NCBI RefSeq assembly: GCF_022458985.1
Contig: NC_061783.1
Location: 10,632,413-10,696,412, forward strand
Reading direction: 5' to 3'
Length of the DNA stretch: 64,000 nt
From: Mugil cephalus
Lineage: Eukaryota; Chordata; Actinopteri; Mugiliformes; Mugilidae
The position numbers and the translations under genes are program-made. Below are positions 41,335 to 50,233 of the stretch, piece by piece; position 1 is the stretch's first letter, and each line of letters starts with the position of its first letter. Below the pieces are notes generated by a model, which was not told the DNA's origin, did no database searches, and worked only from the letters and a program-made list of their open reading frames with translations.

Positions 41335-44300
41335 AGGGTCATTATCTGCAAGAAATGGATTACTCTTTACTCTTAGATTAGATTGCTGAGCACACCGAAG
41401 AACTGTAGCACGGCGCGCTTGGCAAGCCCCCTCACACACACACACACTCACACACACATTCACACTCAGCTCCTGTCGACTCTTCGACACATCCGTCATA
41501 CAAGGAAGTCAAAATGGAGACATCAAAGCGGCTACAGCCTGATGGACATGTAGAAACAGACACACACAGTAAAGCTGTTCAGAAATCCACCTGCCAACCC
41601 ACGGGTATCTGCCAGCACAGAAAATACTGAATTTCCCTTGTGATAAATAAAGTATCTATCTTTCTATCTAAAGGTAACTTATGTCTAACCATAACTTATG
41701 CAACACTACCAAAAATTCTCTACTTCCAGCTAATTTTGCTGGAATTACATTGAGACGTTTGGGGTCCGGATAGCGGATTTCGAGCTGTTATTTCATTTAA
41801 ATGAGAAAGTAATTGGCTGGTTCTCTGTTTTTATTTAAAAATATATATATATGTACTGCCTTTGACAAAGGCGACGTTTTGGGAGACACTTGTATTTAGT
41901 TAACAATCTAAATAATAACCCATTTCTATTCCGATTGATTTGGTGACATTTAAAACACGTGATTTCATGTCATTTTTGTTTCATTTTGGAATTTCTAATA
42001 AAAATAAAGGCCGTTATCCATTTAAACTCCCATTTAAACAAAGTGACCAGTACTTTCACAGCTGAAGGTTGAGCAGCACAGACTTCTCTTTTGCCTTGAT
42101 TTCATTCAGTCTTCTTTCATCCAGCAGAGGATCGGATAATATCACTTACCATTCTGTAAACAAATGGTCATGAACTGGTTTGGCTGGTCATTTTAACTGT
42201 TTTAGTGATACTAATAACAATCAGCATGACCTTAGGTTTTAAGTGGGAACTCCTGAATGATCTGGGAATAGGAATATTTTATTTTATGTATTCAGGTGTA
42301 GCCTCGTGCCTCATTTCCATTGTTTTAAATAAATGTATTTTCAGTGGATGATCTTAAAAAAAGACAGTACGCATACTTCTCACTAAGCAGCCTCTCCAGC
42401 CCTCACTTTCTTCTCAGCTTTCGGATTTTTAATGTATAATGCAAGGATGGATGCAATTATGGATGTGAAATATTGCTGGCAGACATAAAAACACATCACA
42501 AGCTGCGGTTTTGCTGCATTCATAACGCAGAAATAAGATCATCTTCTGAGGACTAGCATCCACTTTCCAGTCAGATAGCTTACATTATGAGTGTGTTTGG
42601 TTGCATAATTTTATTTTTCAGCCTAAAGCAACAAACTGTACTTTCACAGTTATGTACATAAAGCATCTGTGGGTAGAAATATATTATTGCTTGGTTTCTG
42701 CTTAGTTTTAAATATCTGACTTCCCAACCGTTGGTCACAATATTTTTTAAATATACGTCGATGAGTTTCATGTAAATGGAAAAAAACCAACTAAAGACAA
42801 TGACTAAATTGAGAAAGACTGTTTCTGAAAGATATACTCCTGCACATTGACGCCTCCTCCCCCATCAACGTGCAAGATTTGCTTACATTAAGTATATAAA
42901 TATTTATTTATAATAACACTTTGGTTAAACAGATGGTGATAAATAACATGGTTCACACAGCGAGAGAGAGATAAATAACACACTGTAAAACACAACACAA
43001 GACGGGCCAAATATAAAACAAACCCAAACATAAGACGGGGATAAAGTGTCTGTGGAGTGGGGCTTTTAAAGGCCACTTAAAACAATCCACTGATTGAGCA
43101 AATCCAATAGATTGGAGAAGAGAATTCAGGGAGTGGGGGCTTCCTTTTGGTTCCCCATGAGAGAGGTGGAAGCACAATATGCCAAGATTTGAGGACCGGC
43201 GAGGTTGAACAAGTAGCCCCTAAAGTATGCGAGAGCCAGTTCACGTCGTGCTTTATATATAAACAACAGGCTCGTGTAGTTTATTCTAATTTAATTTTGA
43301 TGCAGCTTTGACAGCCAGCTCTAGGTCATAGGCTTGCAGCTGCATTTTGAACCAGCTATTATTGATTTAGATCAGCTTGACTGAGGCATGTGTAGAGGGA
43401 ATTATAATAATCAGGAGAGGAGAAAATTCAGGTTTGAGCTTATAGTTCAAGATCTGTGGAAGAAAAGACCTGTTAAGAGCATTACCACATGGAAAGGCAA
43501 CGACGACAAAAGAAGAACAACATTACCGCCCATTAAGAAACACTGGTTCTTCCTCGTAATTGGTTTAGCAACAGCTTGACCAATACAAATAGTCCACAAT
43601 TATCCCGAAAATTGAATCGCGCCTTAACGCCAAGAACAAAATACTACCAGTCAGCAACTGACCCGTCAGCATTCATCTTTCCAGCCCAGCTAGTGATGTA
43701 GTGCCCCCCGAGCCTCTCTGACAGCATTTCCTCACCACCAGCCTTAAACGTATGTGGAGAGAAGTCCTTTACACAAATAAACTAATATGTGAACCTGTCA
43801 AACCAATACACGGTTCTCAAATCCGACACCTGAGGGATCATGCTGATTTTCTTTGTAGCGAACTCCACACCTGGAGAGTGCGGCAAAAGTTTAGAAATGA
43901 TCTTTCTGCTCTTGTCATATTGCTGCCAATAAAGGAATAAAAAACCCAAACGCCAGAGCAAGTCACGACAGAGAATAACATGAGAAAGGATTCTCTAAGG
44001 TGAGGCTGCTGGAGGCTGGCACCAAAGGCGACTGGTGGCTTTGTGAAATACAACGGTTTCAATTCACTCCCTAAGCTGTCGGCAGACATCAATGAAGCGC
44101 ATGAGGTAATGAGAAAAACCGCTTATGTCAGATGTTTGACACTTTTAGACGATAGACGGCGAGATGCGCAGAAGAGTTCACCTCTGAACGAGTTCATCTT
44201 TGTTATTAATATTATCATTTCATCTTCTAGACAGCCCTCTCTTTGCTGGTGTAGCACAAAAACAATCCCTGGAGGTCCCTTGCCCACATCCTTTTTTTTT

Positions 44301-45805
44301 TTTCTGTGTGTCTGTGCCAGGTGAAGCATAGGCAACTGCCAGCGTCTAGAGAGAACCAGTCTGCACAGAACAGCCATACCTTTACACTACTTAACCCACG
44401 CCTCATCACACTCATCCGCACATGAACACACAGCAACTTGGATAAAGAGATGAAAAGAGGGAGAAAAAATCATTCTGCCTTCCTTTGTTTTCTTGCCTCT
44501 AAGGCAAGATTGATCTGACCAATCTATGATTTTGTGATAATATTCTTGTGTGGACTATTTTGCCTGACATATTTCCATTCTGAAACGCGTATCAGGATGT
44601 GATTTGACAATAATACTTTGATCGTACCAAAACGTAAGGGGAAACACAGCGGGCTTAATCTGTAGGTCATTTAAGCACCACTTAAAATAAACAGATCTAA
44701 CGCAACATTAACTGTTCCTTGGTCCGGACACGTTACACTACCAATGTTGTATATTTTTAGCACATCTGGCTCCGGTGGGACTGGGAGCCCTGTGTCTAAT
44801 CCCCACAGAGGCAACCAAGGACATGTTGTCTCCTGGCTGTCACGGACGATGACGATGAGGCGAGCTGACACTTTGAGCCATTTGGCTTGTTGAGGGTGTT
44901 GATTTCACGTCGGGGCACGCCGAGGCACACACATTTAATGCTTAGTTGACCAGTCATCATAACACAGAACCAGAAGACCCGTGAGGCAGATGGGATGGTT
45001 GAGCAAAACATTTGCAAGCACCACGTAAGAGACTCGGCAAAACACTGACGAGACAGAGAAATGCAGGTTTATTTCATACCGAGTACAAAATCTGACTCCT
45101 GAATACATCACAGGGGGATTTCGGGACTTGTAAATGTTTATAATTTTTTGACATTTCTAGCAATTAACCAGGTAATTGGAAAATAGTGCCACATTAATTT
45201 ATGTTAAAAACTAATTCAGAGTTGTGTAACACATTTTTATTATTATTTTTTTAATAAAAATAGATGAATGTGTACTTCATAGTGTACTCAAGGTGCGTGT
45301 GTGTGGTGAGTCTGGTGGGGGTGTTGTTGCCTTGACTACCAGAGTGTGAAGGTATGGTTTCCAGCATCAGTTCTGGTTATTATGGATGTAGCATAGGCAA
45401 CACACACGCACAACCACACATTCAAACTACACAGGCACGCACGCACACACACACACAGGGTGCCTCTGCGACACCAGTGCTCGGAGCAAAAAAAAAAAAA
45501 AATGAAAACACCTGAGTCGTGACGGGGTTACGAAACGACCTCGGAGAACTGGGTGTCTGTGTCGGTTAAGGGACAAACCCAGTCGCTGCTCGCGTTTGTC
45601 AAACATCAAAGGCGGAAGGACGGTCGGTCAGTCGGTCAGTCGGTCGGTTTGAAATACTCACGCTCTTCTTCCGCAGGTGCAGCCCGTGCTTGAGTAGCCC
45701 CGGTAGGTCCCGGATTTTGTGTTTGAGCTGAGCCTGGTCCCTTGCGCTCCTGTTCCACCGCAAGCCCGCGAGCAAGCCGTCCTCTGCGGGCTCCGAGTCG
45801 TCCAT
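8289..45805 (-). CDS. rapgef5: rapgef5, Rap guanine nucleotide exchange factor 5 (25 coding exons, long form)
   Basis: Multi-exon gene encoding about 926 aa. Family function: exchange of GDP for GTP on Rap-type small GTPases, downstream of membrane signals. Domains by residue: DEP about 55-130; a degenerate cyclic-nucleotide-binding (CNB) region about 195-345; REM about 420-560; RA-like about 590-670; CDC25 GEF about 690-920. RAPGEF5 is chosen over RAPGEF3/4 because of [41 protein letters not shown] and the C-terminal [22 protein letters not shown]25 hallmarks present are [31 protein letters not shown] and [10 protein letters not shown]. Exons (plus coordinates, 5' to 3'): 45662-45805, 34911-35005, 34308-34429, 33257-33434, 28347-28428, 28074-28122, 27896-27969, 24487-24666, 18576-18721, 17661-17926, 14040-14118, 13805-13949, 12405-12496, 12250-12280, 11937-12015, 11595-11744, 11073-11171, 10496-10618, 9907-10085, 9727-9817, 9586-9636, 9399-9486, 9249-9313, 8776-8830, 8289-8407. 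All introns are GT-AG except one AT-AC. Paralogue (a or b) not determined. Confidence 0.93.
8776..8830 (-). CDS. rapgef5: rapgef5 exon 24 (CDC25 GEF)
   Basis: Encodes [13 protein letters not shown]. Donor G/gtgagt, phase 1. Confidence 0.94.
9249..9313 (-). CDS. rapgef5: rapgef5 exon 23 (CDC25 GEF)
   Basis: Encodes [20 protein letters not shown], with His in FHDNL where human has Leu. Donor CTG/gtaagt. Confidence 0.95.
9399..9486 (-). CDS. rapgef5: rapgef5 exon 22 (CDC25 GEF)
   Basis: Encodes [17 protein letters not shown], then [12 protein letters not shown]. Donor G/gtatcc. Confidence 0.95.
9586..9636 (-). CDS. rapgef5: rapgef5 exon 21 (CDC25 GEF)
   Basis: 17 codons ([17 protein letters not shown]), phase 0 at both ends. 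Confidence 0.94.
9727..9817 (-). CDS. rapgef5: rapgef5 exon 20 (CDC25 GEF)
   Basis: Acceptor acgtag, donor GAG/gtaagt. Encodes [20 protein letters not shown] and RLNQTWE. Confidence 0.95.
9907..10085 (-). CDS. rapgef5: rapgef5 exon 19 (CDC25 GEF)
   Basis: Acceptor atgcag, donor CA/gtaagg. Encodes [17 protein letters not shown] and [14 protein letters not shown]. Confidence 0.95.
10496..10618 (-). CDS. rapgef5: rapgef5 exon 18 (start of CDC25 domain)
   Basis: 41 codons, phase 0 at both ends. Encodes [20 protein letters not shown], then FKSIHE, diagnostic for RAPGEF5. Confidence 0.95.
11073..11171 (-). CDS. rapgef5: rapgef5 exon 17 (RA-like domain end)
   Basis: Acceptor ctctgcag, donor TTG/gtatgt. 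Encodes [18 protein letters not shown]. The reading frame requires a length of 98 nt, so one boundary may be off by one. Confidence 0.86.
11595..11744 (-). CDS. rapgef5: rapgef5 exon 16 (RA-like domain)
   Basis: Acceptor ttttcag, donor G/gtacag. Encodes [12 protein letters not shown] and [14 protein letters not shown], the ubiquitin-like RA fold of Rap GEFs. Confidence 0.92.
11937..12015 (-). CDS. rapgef5: rapgef5 exon 15
   Basis: Acceptor ctctcag, preceded by a (TC)n microsatellite that forms the pyrimidine tract. Encodes [14 protein letters not shown]; donor G/gtgagt. Confidence 0.92.
12016..12041. repeat. (GA)n microsatellite forming a rapgef5 pyrimidine tract
   Basis: About a dozen GA units on the plus strand. 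On the minus strand this is (TC)n ending directly at the exon 15 acceptor, so tract length could affect splicing. Confidence 0.85.
12250..12280 (-). CDS. rapgef5: rapgef5 exon 14 (31-bp microexon)
   Basis: Acceptor ttctag, donor AAG/gtaaaa. Encodes [10 protein letters not shown], equivalent to TVDEYSPQKK in human RAPGEF5, in phase on both sides. Confidence 0.88.
12405..12496 (-). CDS. rapgef5: rapgef5 exon 13 (end of REM)
   Basis: Acceptor cctgacag, donor CA/gtaagt. Encodes [18 protein letters not shown]. Confidence 0.92.
13805..13949 (-). CDS. rapgef5: rapgef5 exon 12 (REM)
   Basis: Starts after the AC acceptor. Encodes [20 protein letters not shown], then [17 protein letters not shown], matching the RAPGEF5 REM helices. 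Donor AAG/gtatgt. Confidence 0.92.
13950..14039 (-). other. rapgef5: AT-AC (U12-type) intron of rapgef5, 90 bp
   Basis: The minus strand reads ATATCCTTCC at the 5' end (U12 consensus ATATCCTT, 8 of 8) and ends CTCTGTCAC at the 3' end. A U12 branch-site match CTCCTTGAC lies at 13959-13967, with its adenosine 10 nt from the last intron base. Splicing here joins CA + C to restore His-Tyr of the REM domain in frame. A GT-AG alternative does not keep the frame. Confidence 0.9.
14040..14118 (-). CDS. rapgef5: rapgef5 exon 11 (REM)
   Basis: Acceptor gtttcag. Encodes [20 protein letters not shown]. The donor is ACA/atatcctt, a U12-type AT-AC donor; no usable GT lies nearby in frame. Confidence 0.92.
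14119..17660 (-). other. rapgef5: rapgef5 intron 10, including a long (GT)n tract
   Basis: No exon recognised. Contains a (TG)n tract of about 38 units at 15248-15324 and a pyrimidine-rich stretch at about 15530-15730. A plus-strand ORF of 209 codons (16046-16675) is judged spurious. Confidence 0.6.
15248..15324. repeat. (TG)n microsatellite
   Basis: Uninterrupted run of about 38 TG units, the longest dinucleotide tract in the window. Confidence 0.97.
17661..17926 (-). CDS. rapgef5: rapgef5 exon 10 (FDVPYF motif, start of REM)
   Basis: Donor G/gtaagt at 17660. Encodes [13 protein letters not shown], an acidic linker, then [18 protein letters not shown]. The phase-compatible acceptor (atggtag) at 17926/17927 has a poor pyrimidine tract. 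The open frame runs on to an ATG at 18031-18033 through a run of Asp/Glu codons, so a shorter isoform starting there is an alternative, as in the shorter human RAPGEF5 protein, which also begins just before this motif. Confidence 0.85.
18576..18721 (-). CDS. rapgef5: rapgef5 exon 9 (end of CNB region)
   Basis: Acceptor cttccag, donor AG/gtcagt. Encodes [17 protein letters not shown], matching the strand linking CNB to REM in EPAC2, then a Ser/Pro-rich linker. Confidence 0.88.
18722..24486 (-). other. rapgef5: rapgef5 intron 8, repeats only
   Basis: No coding exon recognised. Holds a poly-A run (19730-19757), an (AT)n run of about 31 units (20098-20161), a purine-rich block (about 19424-19500) and a short (AT)n (22597-22618). 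Confidence 0.55.
20098..20161. repeat. (AT)n microsatellite
   Basis: About 31 AT units without interruption. Confidence 0.95.
24487..24666 (-). CDS. rapgef5: rapgef5 exon 8 (glycine-rich remnant of the CNB pocket)
   Basis: 60 codons, acceptor tgttgcag, donor GCG/gttagt. GGVCTL aligns with VVCTL of EPAC2, but the phosphate-binding cassette that should follow is replaced by a Gly-rich run ([12 protein letters not shown]). From KDGCRLL onward the spacing to VLVLQ in exon 9 equals that of EPAC2 (39 residues). The open frame continues upstream to 24747, so a longer form or alternative first exon (ATG at 24745-24747) is possible. Very GC rich compared with flanking introns. Confidence 0.8.
26468..27059. 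mobile_element. 592-bp MITE with perfect 17-bp terminal inverted repeats
   Basis: Starts CAGTGCGTTTACATGCA and ends with its exact reverse complement. Inside are several copies of (A)ATCCGATT/AATCGGA in both orientations near the left end, typical of subterminal transposase-binding repeats. A low-complexity Lys/Arg-coding stretch near 26690-26740 is not a transposase. No clear target-site duplication was found, so the superfamily is undecided. Lies in rapgef5 intron 7. Confidence 0.85.
27896..27969 (-). CDS. rapgef5: rapgef5 exon 7
   Basis: Acceptor gttgcag, donor CCG/gtaata. Encodes a polar S/E/T/P-rich stretch ([18 protein letters not shown]) where cAMP-binding relatives have the first CNB beta strands. 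Weakest family match of the upstream exons; retained because splice sites and phases fit. Confidence 0.68.
28074..28122 (-). CDS. rapgef5: rapgef5 exon 6
   Basis: 49 bp, acceptor ccgtcag, donor T/gtaagt. Encodes [16 protein letters not shown], continuing the CNB helix from exon 5 in frame. Confidence 0.82.
28347..28428 (-). CDS. rapgef5: rapgef5 exon 5 (start of degenerate CNB)
   Basis: Acceptor ccccaag, donor ACG/gtcagt. Contains [14 protein letters not shown], aligned with the CNB-leading helix of EPAC2. Confidence 0.85.
28429..33256 (-). other. rapgef5: rapgef5 intron 4, no exon recognised
   Basis: 4.8 kb without recognised coding sequence. A plus-strand ORF of 168 codons (29249-29755) overlaps alternating CA/CG dinucleotides and is judged chance. 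Confidence 0.5.
33257..33434 (-). CDS. rapgef5: rapgef5 exon 4 (end of DEP, linker)
   Basis: Acceptor tctccag, donor CC/gtaagt. Encodes [17 protein letters not shown] and [14 protein letters not shown], corresponding to the post-DEP strand and helix of EPAC proteins. Confidence 0.88.
33435..34307 (-). other. rapgef5: rapgef5 intron 3
   Basis: A/T-rich intron with no recognised element. Confidence 0.5.
34308..34429 (-). CDS. rapgef5: rapgef5 exon 3 (DEP core)
   Basis: Acceptor ttaacag, donor G/gtaaga. Encodes [10 protein letters not shown], then [18 protein letters not shown], the DEP core that in relatives targets the protein to membranes. Confidence 0.9.
34911..35005 (-). CDS. rapgef5: rapgef5 exon 2 (start of DEP domain)
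   Basis: Acceptor ttcccag, donor CG/gtacgc. Encodes [18 protein letters not shown], matching the helix that opens the DEP domain in EPAC-type Rap GEFs. Confidence 0.85.
36685..36739. repeat. (GT)n microsatellite
   Basis: About 27 GT units, followed by a short gcgc extension. Confidence 0.96.
41268..41333. repeat. (GA)n/(GACA)n microsatellite
   Basis: GA repeats interrupted by gaca units. Confidence 0.95.
41615..41670 (+). mobile_element. 3' tail of a fish LINE-type element
   Basis: The phrase ctgaatttcccttgtgataa, followed by ataaagtatctatct, is the familiar 3' end of many fish non-LTR elements, ending in a tetranucleotide tail. Only the tail is recognisable; the 5' body is missing or too diverged. 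Confidence 0.55.
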
Positions 45806-46090
45806 GGTTCTTCTCCTGCGTGTCCTCCTCGAGCTGCCTGCCTGCGTGCGCTCCCGGGGTCTACTGTGTCCTCCTCACAAGGCGCACCGCCGCCCGCGCC
45901 CGTTCGCCATTTCCCCCCGCCTCGCGCTTACTCTCGGCGACCCGCATCTGCAACCAAACCGCGCGCTATTCCGCAGCACGCGACGCCGCTGCTCCACCCA
46001 AATGGCTCGCGCGTCCTACTCCTCTCAGGAGTAGCACCAGGTTGATGCGCGAGCGTGTGTGTGCTTGTGTGTGGGAGACGAGGAGAAGAG
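45640..46090 (-). promoter_or_regulatory. rapgef5: CpG-rich promoter/5' region of rapgef5
   Basis: This block around the rapgef5 start codon is clearly richer in G+C and CpG than its surroundings, as for CpG-island promoters. No TATA box was seen. Long plus-strand ORFs here (for example 45742-46191) are antisense by-products of high GC. Confidence 0.65.
45662..45805 (-). CDS. rapgef5: rapgef5 exon 1 (start codon)
   Basis: 48 codons from ATG at 45803-45805 to donor AGC/gtgagt, phase 0. Begins [10 protein letters not shown] and ends HLRKKS. Lies in the CpG-rich region. The start is the first ATG of an ORF whose donor phase matches exon 2. Confidence 0.8.
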
Positions 46091-47998
46091 AGGGGAGGGG
46101 TGGGGGGTCACAGGTGCACAGAAACGTTGCATCACCTCCACCACCTCTCAGTCCTAAATACATCCATGTTGGGGCCAAGTTAACGCGTTAAAGTACCACT
46201 TCAACTCTCACAGCTACTGGCGCCGTCCACATGTTAGTGCGCATTTGCGTCAGAAGTTTCTACCCGTTTGAAACAACACAAAGGACAGCGAGGTCTTTTG
46301 GGGGAAGGGAGGAAAAAAAAAGACACAGGCAGAAGGCACTCGGTAGGGCTACGTCACCGCATTACCTGGCTCAAATTTCCATAGGTAAACAAAGAGCACA
46401 GCCGCAGAAGAAAGAGTGTTATCTGCGTGTTTGTGCGTGGTGGCCTACTTTCAGGAGTCCGTTTTTCTAGTTTATAGCTGTGCGTCGTCCCGACGGTGTG
46501 ATAGGCCTATTGCTGTGGTAGTTGAAGGTGAGCCAGTGTCTCTCATATGGTTTCCCCATTCACCGTTGTTAGAGACGGTGTAGCCCATGTTTAAAGAAAA
46601 CACCAGCAAAGGTTAAAACTTGGACCTGTTTGATGAAAAATATTATCACCAGTTTCAATATGGGGGTATGCCTTTACACCAGCCCATAAATTCAGGAAAG
46701 CTCCAAATATATTTACTTATATTGCTTTTCAGACATGCATACGTAACTAGATACAATGACTGCATGTTACAGATCTGACAGTAACTTTACAGAACATGAA
46801 TATATATAATAGGCTACTACCTGAGTAATGTTTGGCTCGAACACAAGTTGGAAATCAGCACATTCTCACTTCATCACTGATGTATTTTTAAAGTTATCTT
46901 GCCACTGAAGCCTTAATTATGATCCTGAGTGTGAGGGATTCTATTAATATATTCCACCCATATTCCCATATTCTTACATTGTGTCCCTGATTGTCATTAA
47001 ATAATTTCTCTAGCAGAGAGCAATGATGAGTTTATTTTTCAAACTTTTGATGCCCCCCTCAGGGCAGTGGTTTTTTGTTTATTTGTATTTGCATTTTTCC
47101 GCCCGTGGATTCACATCAGAATTTCTCAGAAATCGGCATCGTCTCCTAAATACGACATTCGTCTAACAGTGAGTGTAGTCCCTGAAAAATACCGGGCAAA
47201 CCCTGCAGTGTTGTCAAACAAAACTGGCAGATTTCTTTAAGGGTATTTCCTGACACATGAGACAGAAATTTGTCGGATACAGAAAAATTAGCACACGTGC
47301 AATCAATGAAAATCGGTATATTTTCTCTCTGTATCATCATTGTGGCTTCACGGGCACTGAATGGCACGAAAGAAAAATGAAATGTGTGTCTTGAAAAAGA
47401 GAACACTCTAGTGCTCTTACTGGTTAACGTCAAGTAACATGATTAAAGAACTCCGCTGAATACGATATGAAAGAGAATTAATTTGTCCTTTTCAGCATAT
47501 CCGAGAGGATCTGAGCCAAGCAGAGTTCAGTTCGAGTGCAGCGGGTTCACTTGTGTAACTCACATGTCGAGCGTGCTTCTCGATAGGATTTGTAATCTGG
47601 GATAATTGGCCCCTTTCAGGGACTCAGATTATACTGACACCATCGCTGTCAGAGGTAATGGACCGGCATACTGTTGGGCAGCTGTCACAGACAAAATAAA
47701 CCTCTCTGTTTTTATTTTGATCAAAGGCATCCATTCACATGTCAGACTGTAGTTGGGTGGTGGATGTACACTCAACCGAGGGAAGATCAGTTCAATTATA
47801 CAGACACACAATCACCATCTCCATCAAGCACCGTACTAGGGAAGTCGCCATAAAGTTCGAAAGTCCTTAAGTTTTGCTCTGTCTGTGAACACTTTATTTT
47901 AATATAGCGATCGGAACAGGAAATAATGAGAATGAAATACCAGCATGGCAATAAAAACTGGATTAGGTTACCAATGATTTTCTTCGAAATGTCTAAAC
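46091..47998. other. Intergenic spacer upstream of rapgef5
   Basis: Becomes A/T rich beyond about 46500. No gene recognised. Confidence 0.5.
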
Positions 47999-48413
47999 CA
48001 GGGATGTCAAACATAAGGCCCGTGGGCTAAAACCAGCCCAACGGAGGGTCCTTTCACGCCCACGGGATAAATTTGCAATGGTGAAAATTAGAATTAAGCT
48101 TAAGACCAATTTGAAAATTAAAAATTTTCCACTCTGGGTCGCACCAATCTACTCACAGTCACGCACACAACACAACACTGAGACCTAAATTGCACTTCCT
48201 TTTCTTAAGAAATTTCAGGTTGCCGATAAAATGTTTTTAAAAGGACAGTTCGTTAAATGTAAACATCTTCACAATGTATTTCTCTGAAATAAAACAAAGG
48301 GAGAAAATGGTGGTGTCATTATTTACAGGTAATTATGCTATAATGTTACTGGTCTGACCCACTTGAGATCAAACTGGGCTGTATGTGGCCCCTGAACCAA
48401 AATGACACCCATG
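47999..48413. mobile_element. hAT-type MITE, 415 bp
   Basis: Ends are CAGGGATGTCA on the left and, reversed, CATGGGTGTCA on the right, which are imperfect inverted repeats. Flanked by the 8-bp direct repeat gtctaaac (47991-47998) / gcctaaac (48414-48421), the length typical of hAT insertions. The interior phrase ctgtatgtggcccctgaacc is common in fish copies. No coding capacity. Confidence 0.8.
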
Positions 48414-48459
48414 GCCTAAACTTTCAAAGATCTTAAGGAAAATCAAAACGAACTTGTTT

Positions 48460-48560
48460 GAACTTGTTTGTGTTCGCCTGAAGACGTTTCACCACTCGTC
48501 CAAGTGGCTTTTTCAGTTTTGAATGATTGGTTTTTATTAGGTTTAGGTTTTTATTAGGGA
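48460..48560. repeat. Dispersed repeat fragment (gaagacgtttcaccactcgt motif)
   Basis: The phrase cctgaagacgtttcaccact, followed by cgtccaagtggct, recurs widely in vertebrate genomes as part of retroelement sequence. Family and true limits are uncertain. Confidence 0.4.
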
Positions 48561-50233
48561 CACTTGAAACTCTCATGATTGTGTCTATTAACAATCCGTT
48601 ACTTACTTGCAATTCAAACAGACCCCAGTCATGTGTTAGTGACATTCAGTAACAGTCAAAGTTGGCATTAAAATAAAAATAAAAATGTCGCCTTAATTGT
48701 TATTTGTATTTATCGTTGTCTGCACAGTGTGGCTGTAGTGTGAGCTGGATATCGCTCGTATAGTTTTAGAAGGAGCCTAAGTGACGAGTTCCTACGCAGG
48801 CTTGACGTACCGCACGGCTACTGAAAGAGAGTTCTGTCTGAAAATGCAAAGCAGCCTTGACATCACCTATTAAAAGGATTTTTCCACGGGAAATTACAAA
48901 GAGGGCTTATTCTGATGAAGAAAAAAAAAATTCATTCACGCAGGAGCCTCGTGAGCGCCAGAATGCGCCAAAGTCTAAAAGCAGAGCTGGACATATTTAA
49001 TGAACGCGCACTTACATCATTACATTCAGGTCATTGTTTAGGTAGTTAGAGGACGATATTGAACCAGAGGTCGCCCGACCATCTGTGAAGGAGACTGCAT
49101 TAAAACAAACAAAAAAGACTGAAGAGAATGAGCTTGCGTTCTCCAAACAATAAGGTACGTTTCAAAGACACTCCAGTGAAGAACGTTTCAAATTTGGACT
49201 CGTGAGACACTCCTGAAAGCGAAATCAGGAAATAAGGAAAACACTTGGTAGTTTGCTGAATTGCTGAGGGAGCAAAAGAAGCGAAGGGGACTTTGGGCTT
49301 TTCTCGTGCCTGGAGTCTGGAGGATGATGAAATACGTTGCTCTGCAGTCCTCGGGGACCACGCTGAGACCAGCCGCTGATACATGCACACACAGTCACAT
49401 ATGCACACACAGCAGAATCAAATAAACCTGATAGTGAAGCAGAAAAAAAAAAAAGGCACATAGTGCATACACAGTACAGTACGCCATGATTACATGTTGA
49501 CGCCAAGGGAGAGGAATGGATTATAGGGGGAGGGGAAGTGGAGTGATGGAGGAGATGGGAAGGGAAAGAGGAAGAAGGCCGAGAAGGCTGGAGAAAGGGA
49601 GAGATAGTAAACCAATTACCATAGGACTGGAAAAAGCCTTTCATCCTAAAAACGGTCACCGCACACACAAATATATACACTTCTATCTTTTTTTTCCCCG
49701 GCATACAAATACGGCAGCCAGACACACACACACTGGTCAGGCATCCCCCTTTATCACTCACTCCCGCACATATTCTGAGCCCTCTTCAAACAAATGCACT
49801 CTTGATTAAATATTGAAGAAAGCCTGTGGCGGACCGAGAGGAGATACAATTCCTCGCTCTCCTTCAGAATTTGCAAAGAAGTATAGGAGCAGAAGAAGAG
49901 GGAAGAACTCAGTGGCCCCAGAAAAAGGCGCAAAAGGGAAGGGAAGGATGATGAGAGGTGGGGGTGGGAAGTGAGAGGATGGAGCAGAATCACAAGGGAA
50001 AGAAAGGTAAGGAGTGGACCGCCACGTTGAGCTACAAGCTACAGCCAGTGTGACGGAAAAGGTCACATAAACAAAAGCACGAACAACGCTCACGCCATGA
50101 AATGTCTCACACTGTTCTTTGCACTTTCATTGTAAGTAATTGTACTGCCCTTTACCGCACGACGGAGGTAATGGGAAAGACTGAAGACTCTGGCTTCAGT
50201 AAAATGTTAATCGTTCTTCTAAACGGTCTAAAC
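48561..50233. other. Intergenic, including purine-rich blocks
   Basis: No gene recognised. Strongly purine-biased plus strand at about 49500-49615 and 49850-50010. A 178-codon minus-strand ORF (49225-49761) follows from this bias. Confidence 0.45.

Larger units (their letters stand above)
35006..45661 (-). other. rapgef5: rapgef5 intron 1 (10.7 kb)
   Basis: Large first intron without recognised exons. Contains a (GT)n tract (36685-36739), a (GA)n/GACA tract (41268-41333) and a LINE-type 3' tail (about 41615-41670). Any enhancers cannot be identified by eye. Confidence 0.55.

Noticed and set aside
45742-46191. 149-codon plus-strand ORF
   Set aside because: Antisense to the CpG-rich rapgef5 first exon; Arg/Ser/Pro-rich, as expected from high GC.
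49225-49761. 178-codon minus-strand ORF
   Set aside because: Created by a purine/pyrimidine-biased tract; Ser/Pro/Phe low complexity, no motif.
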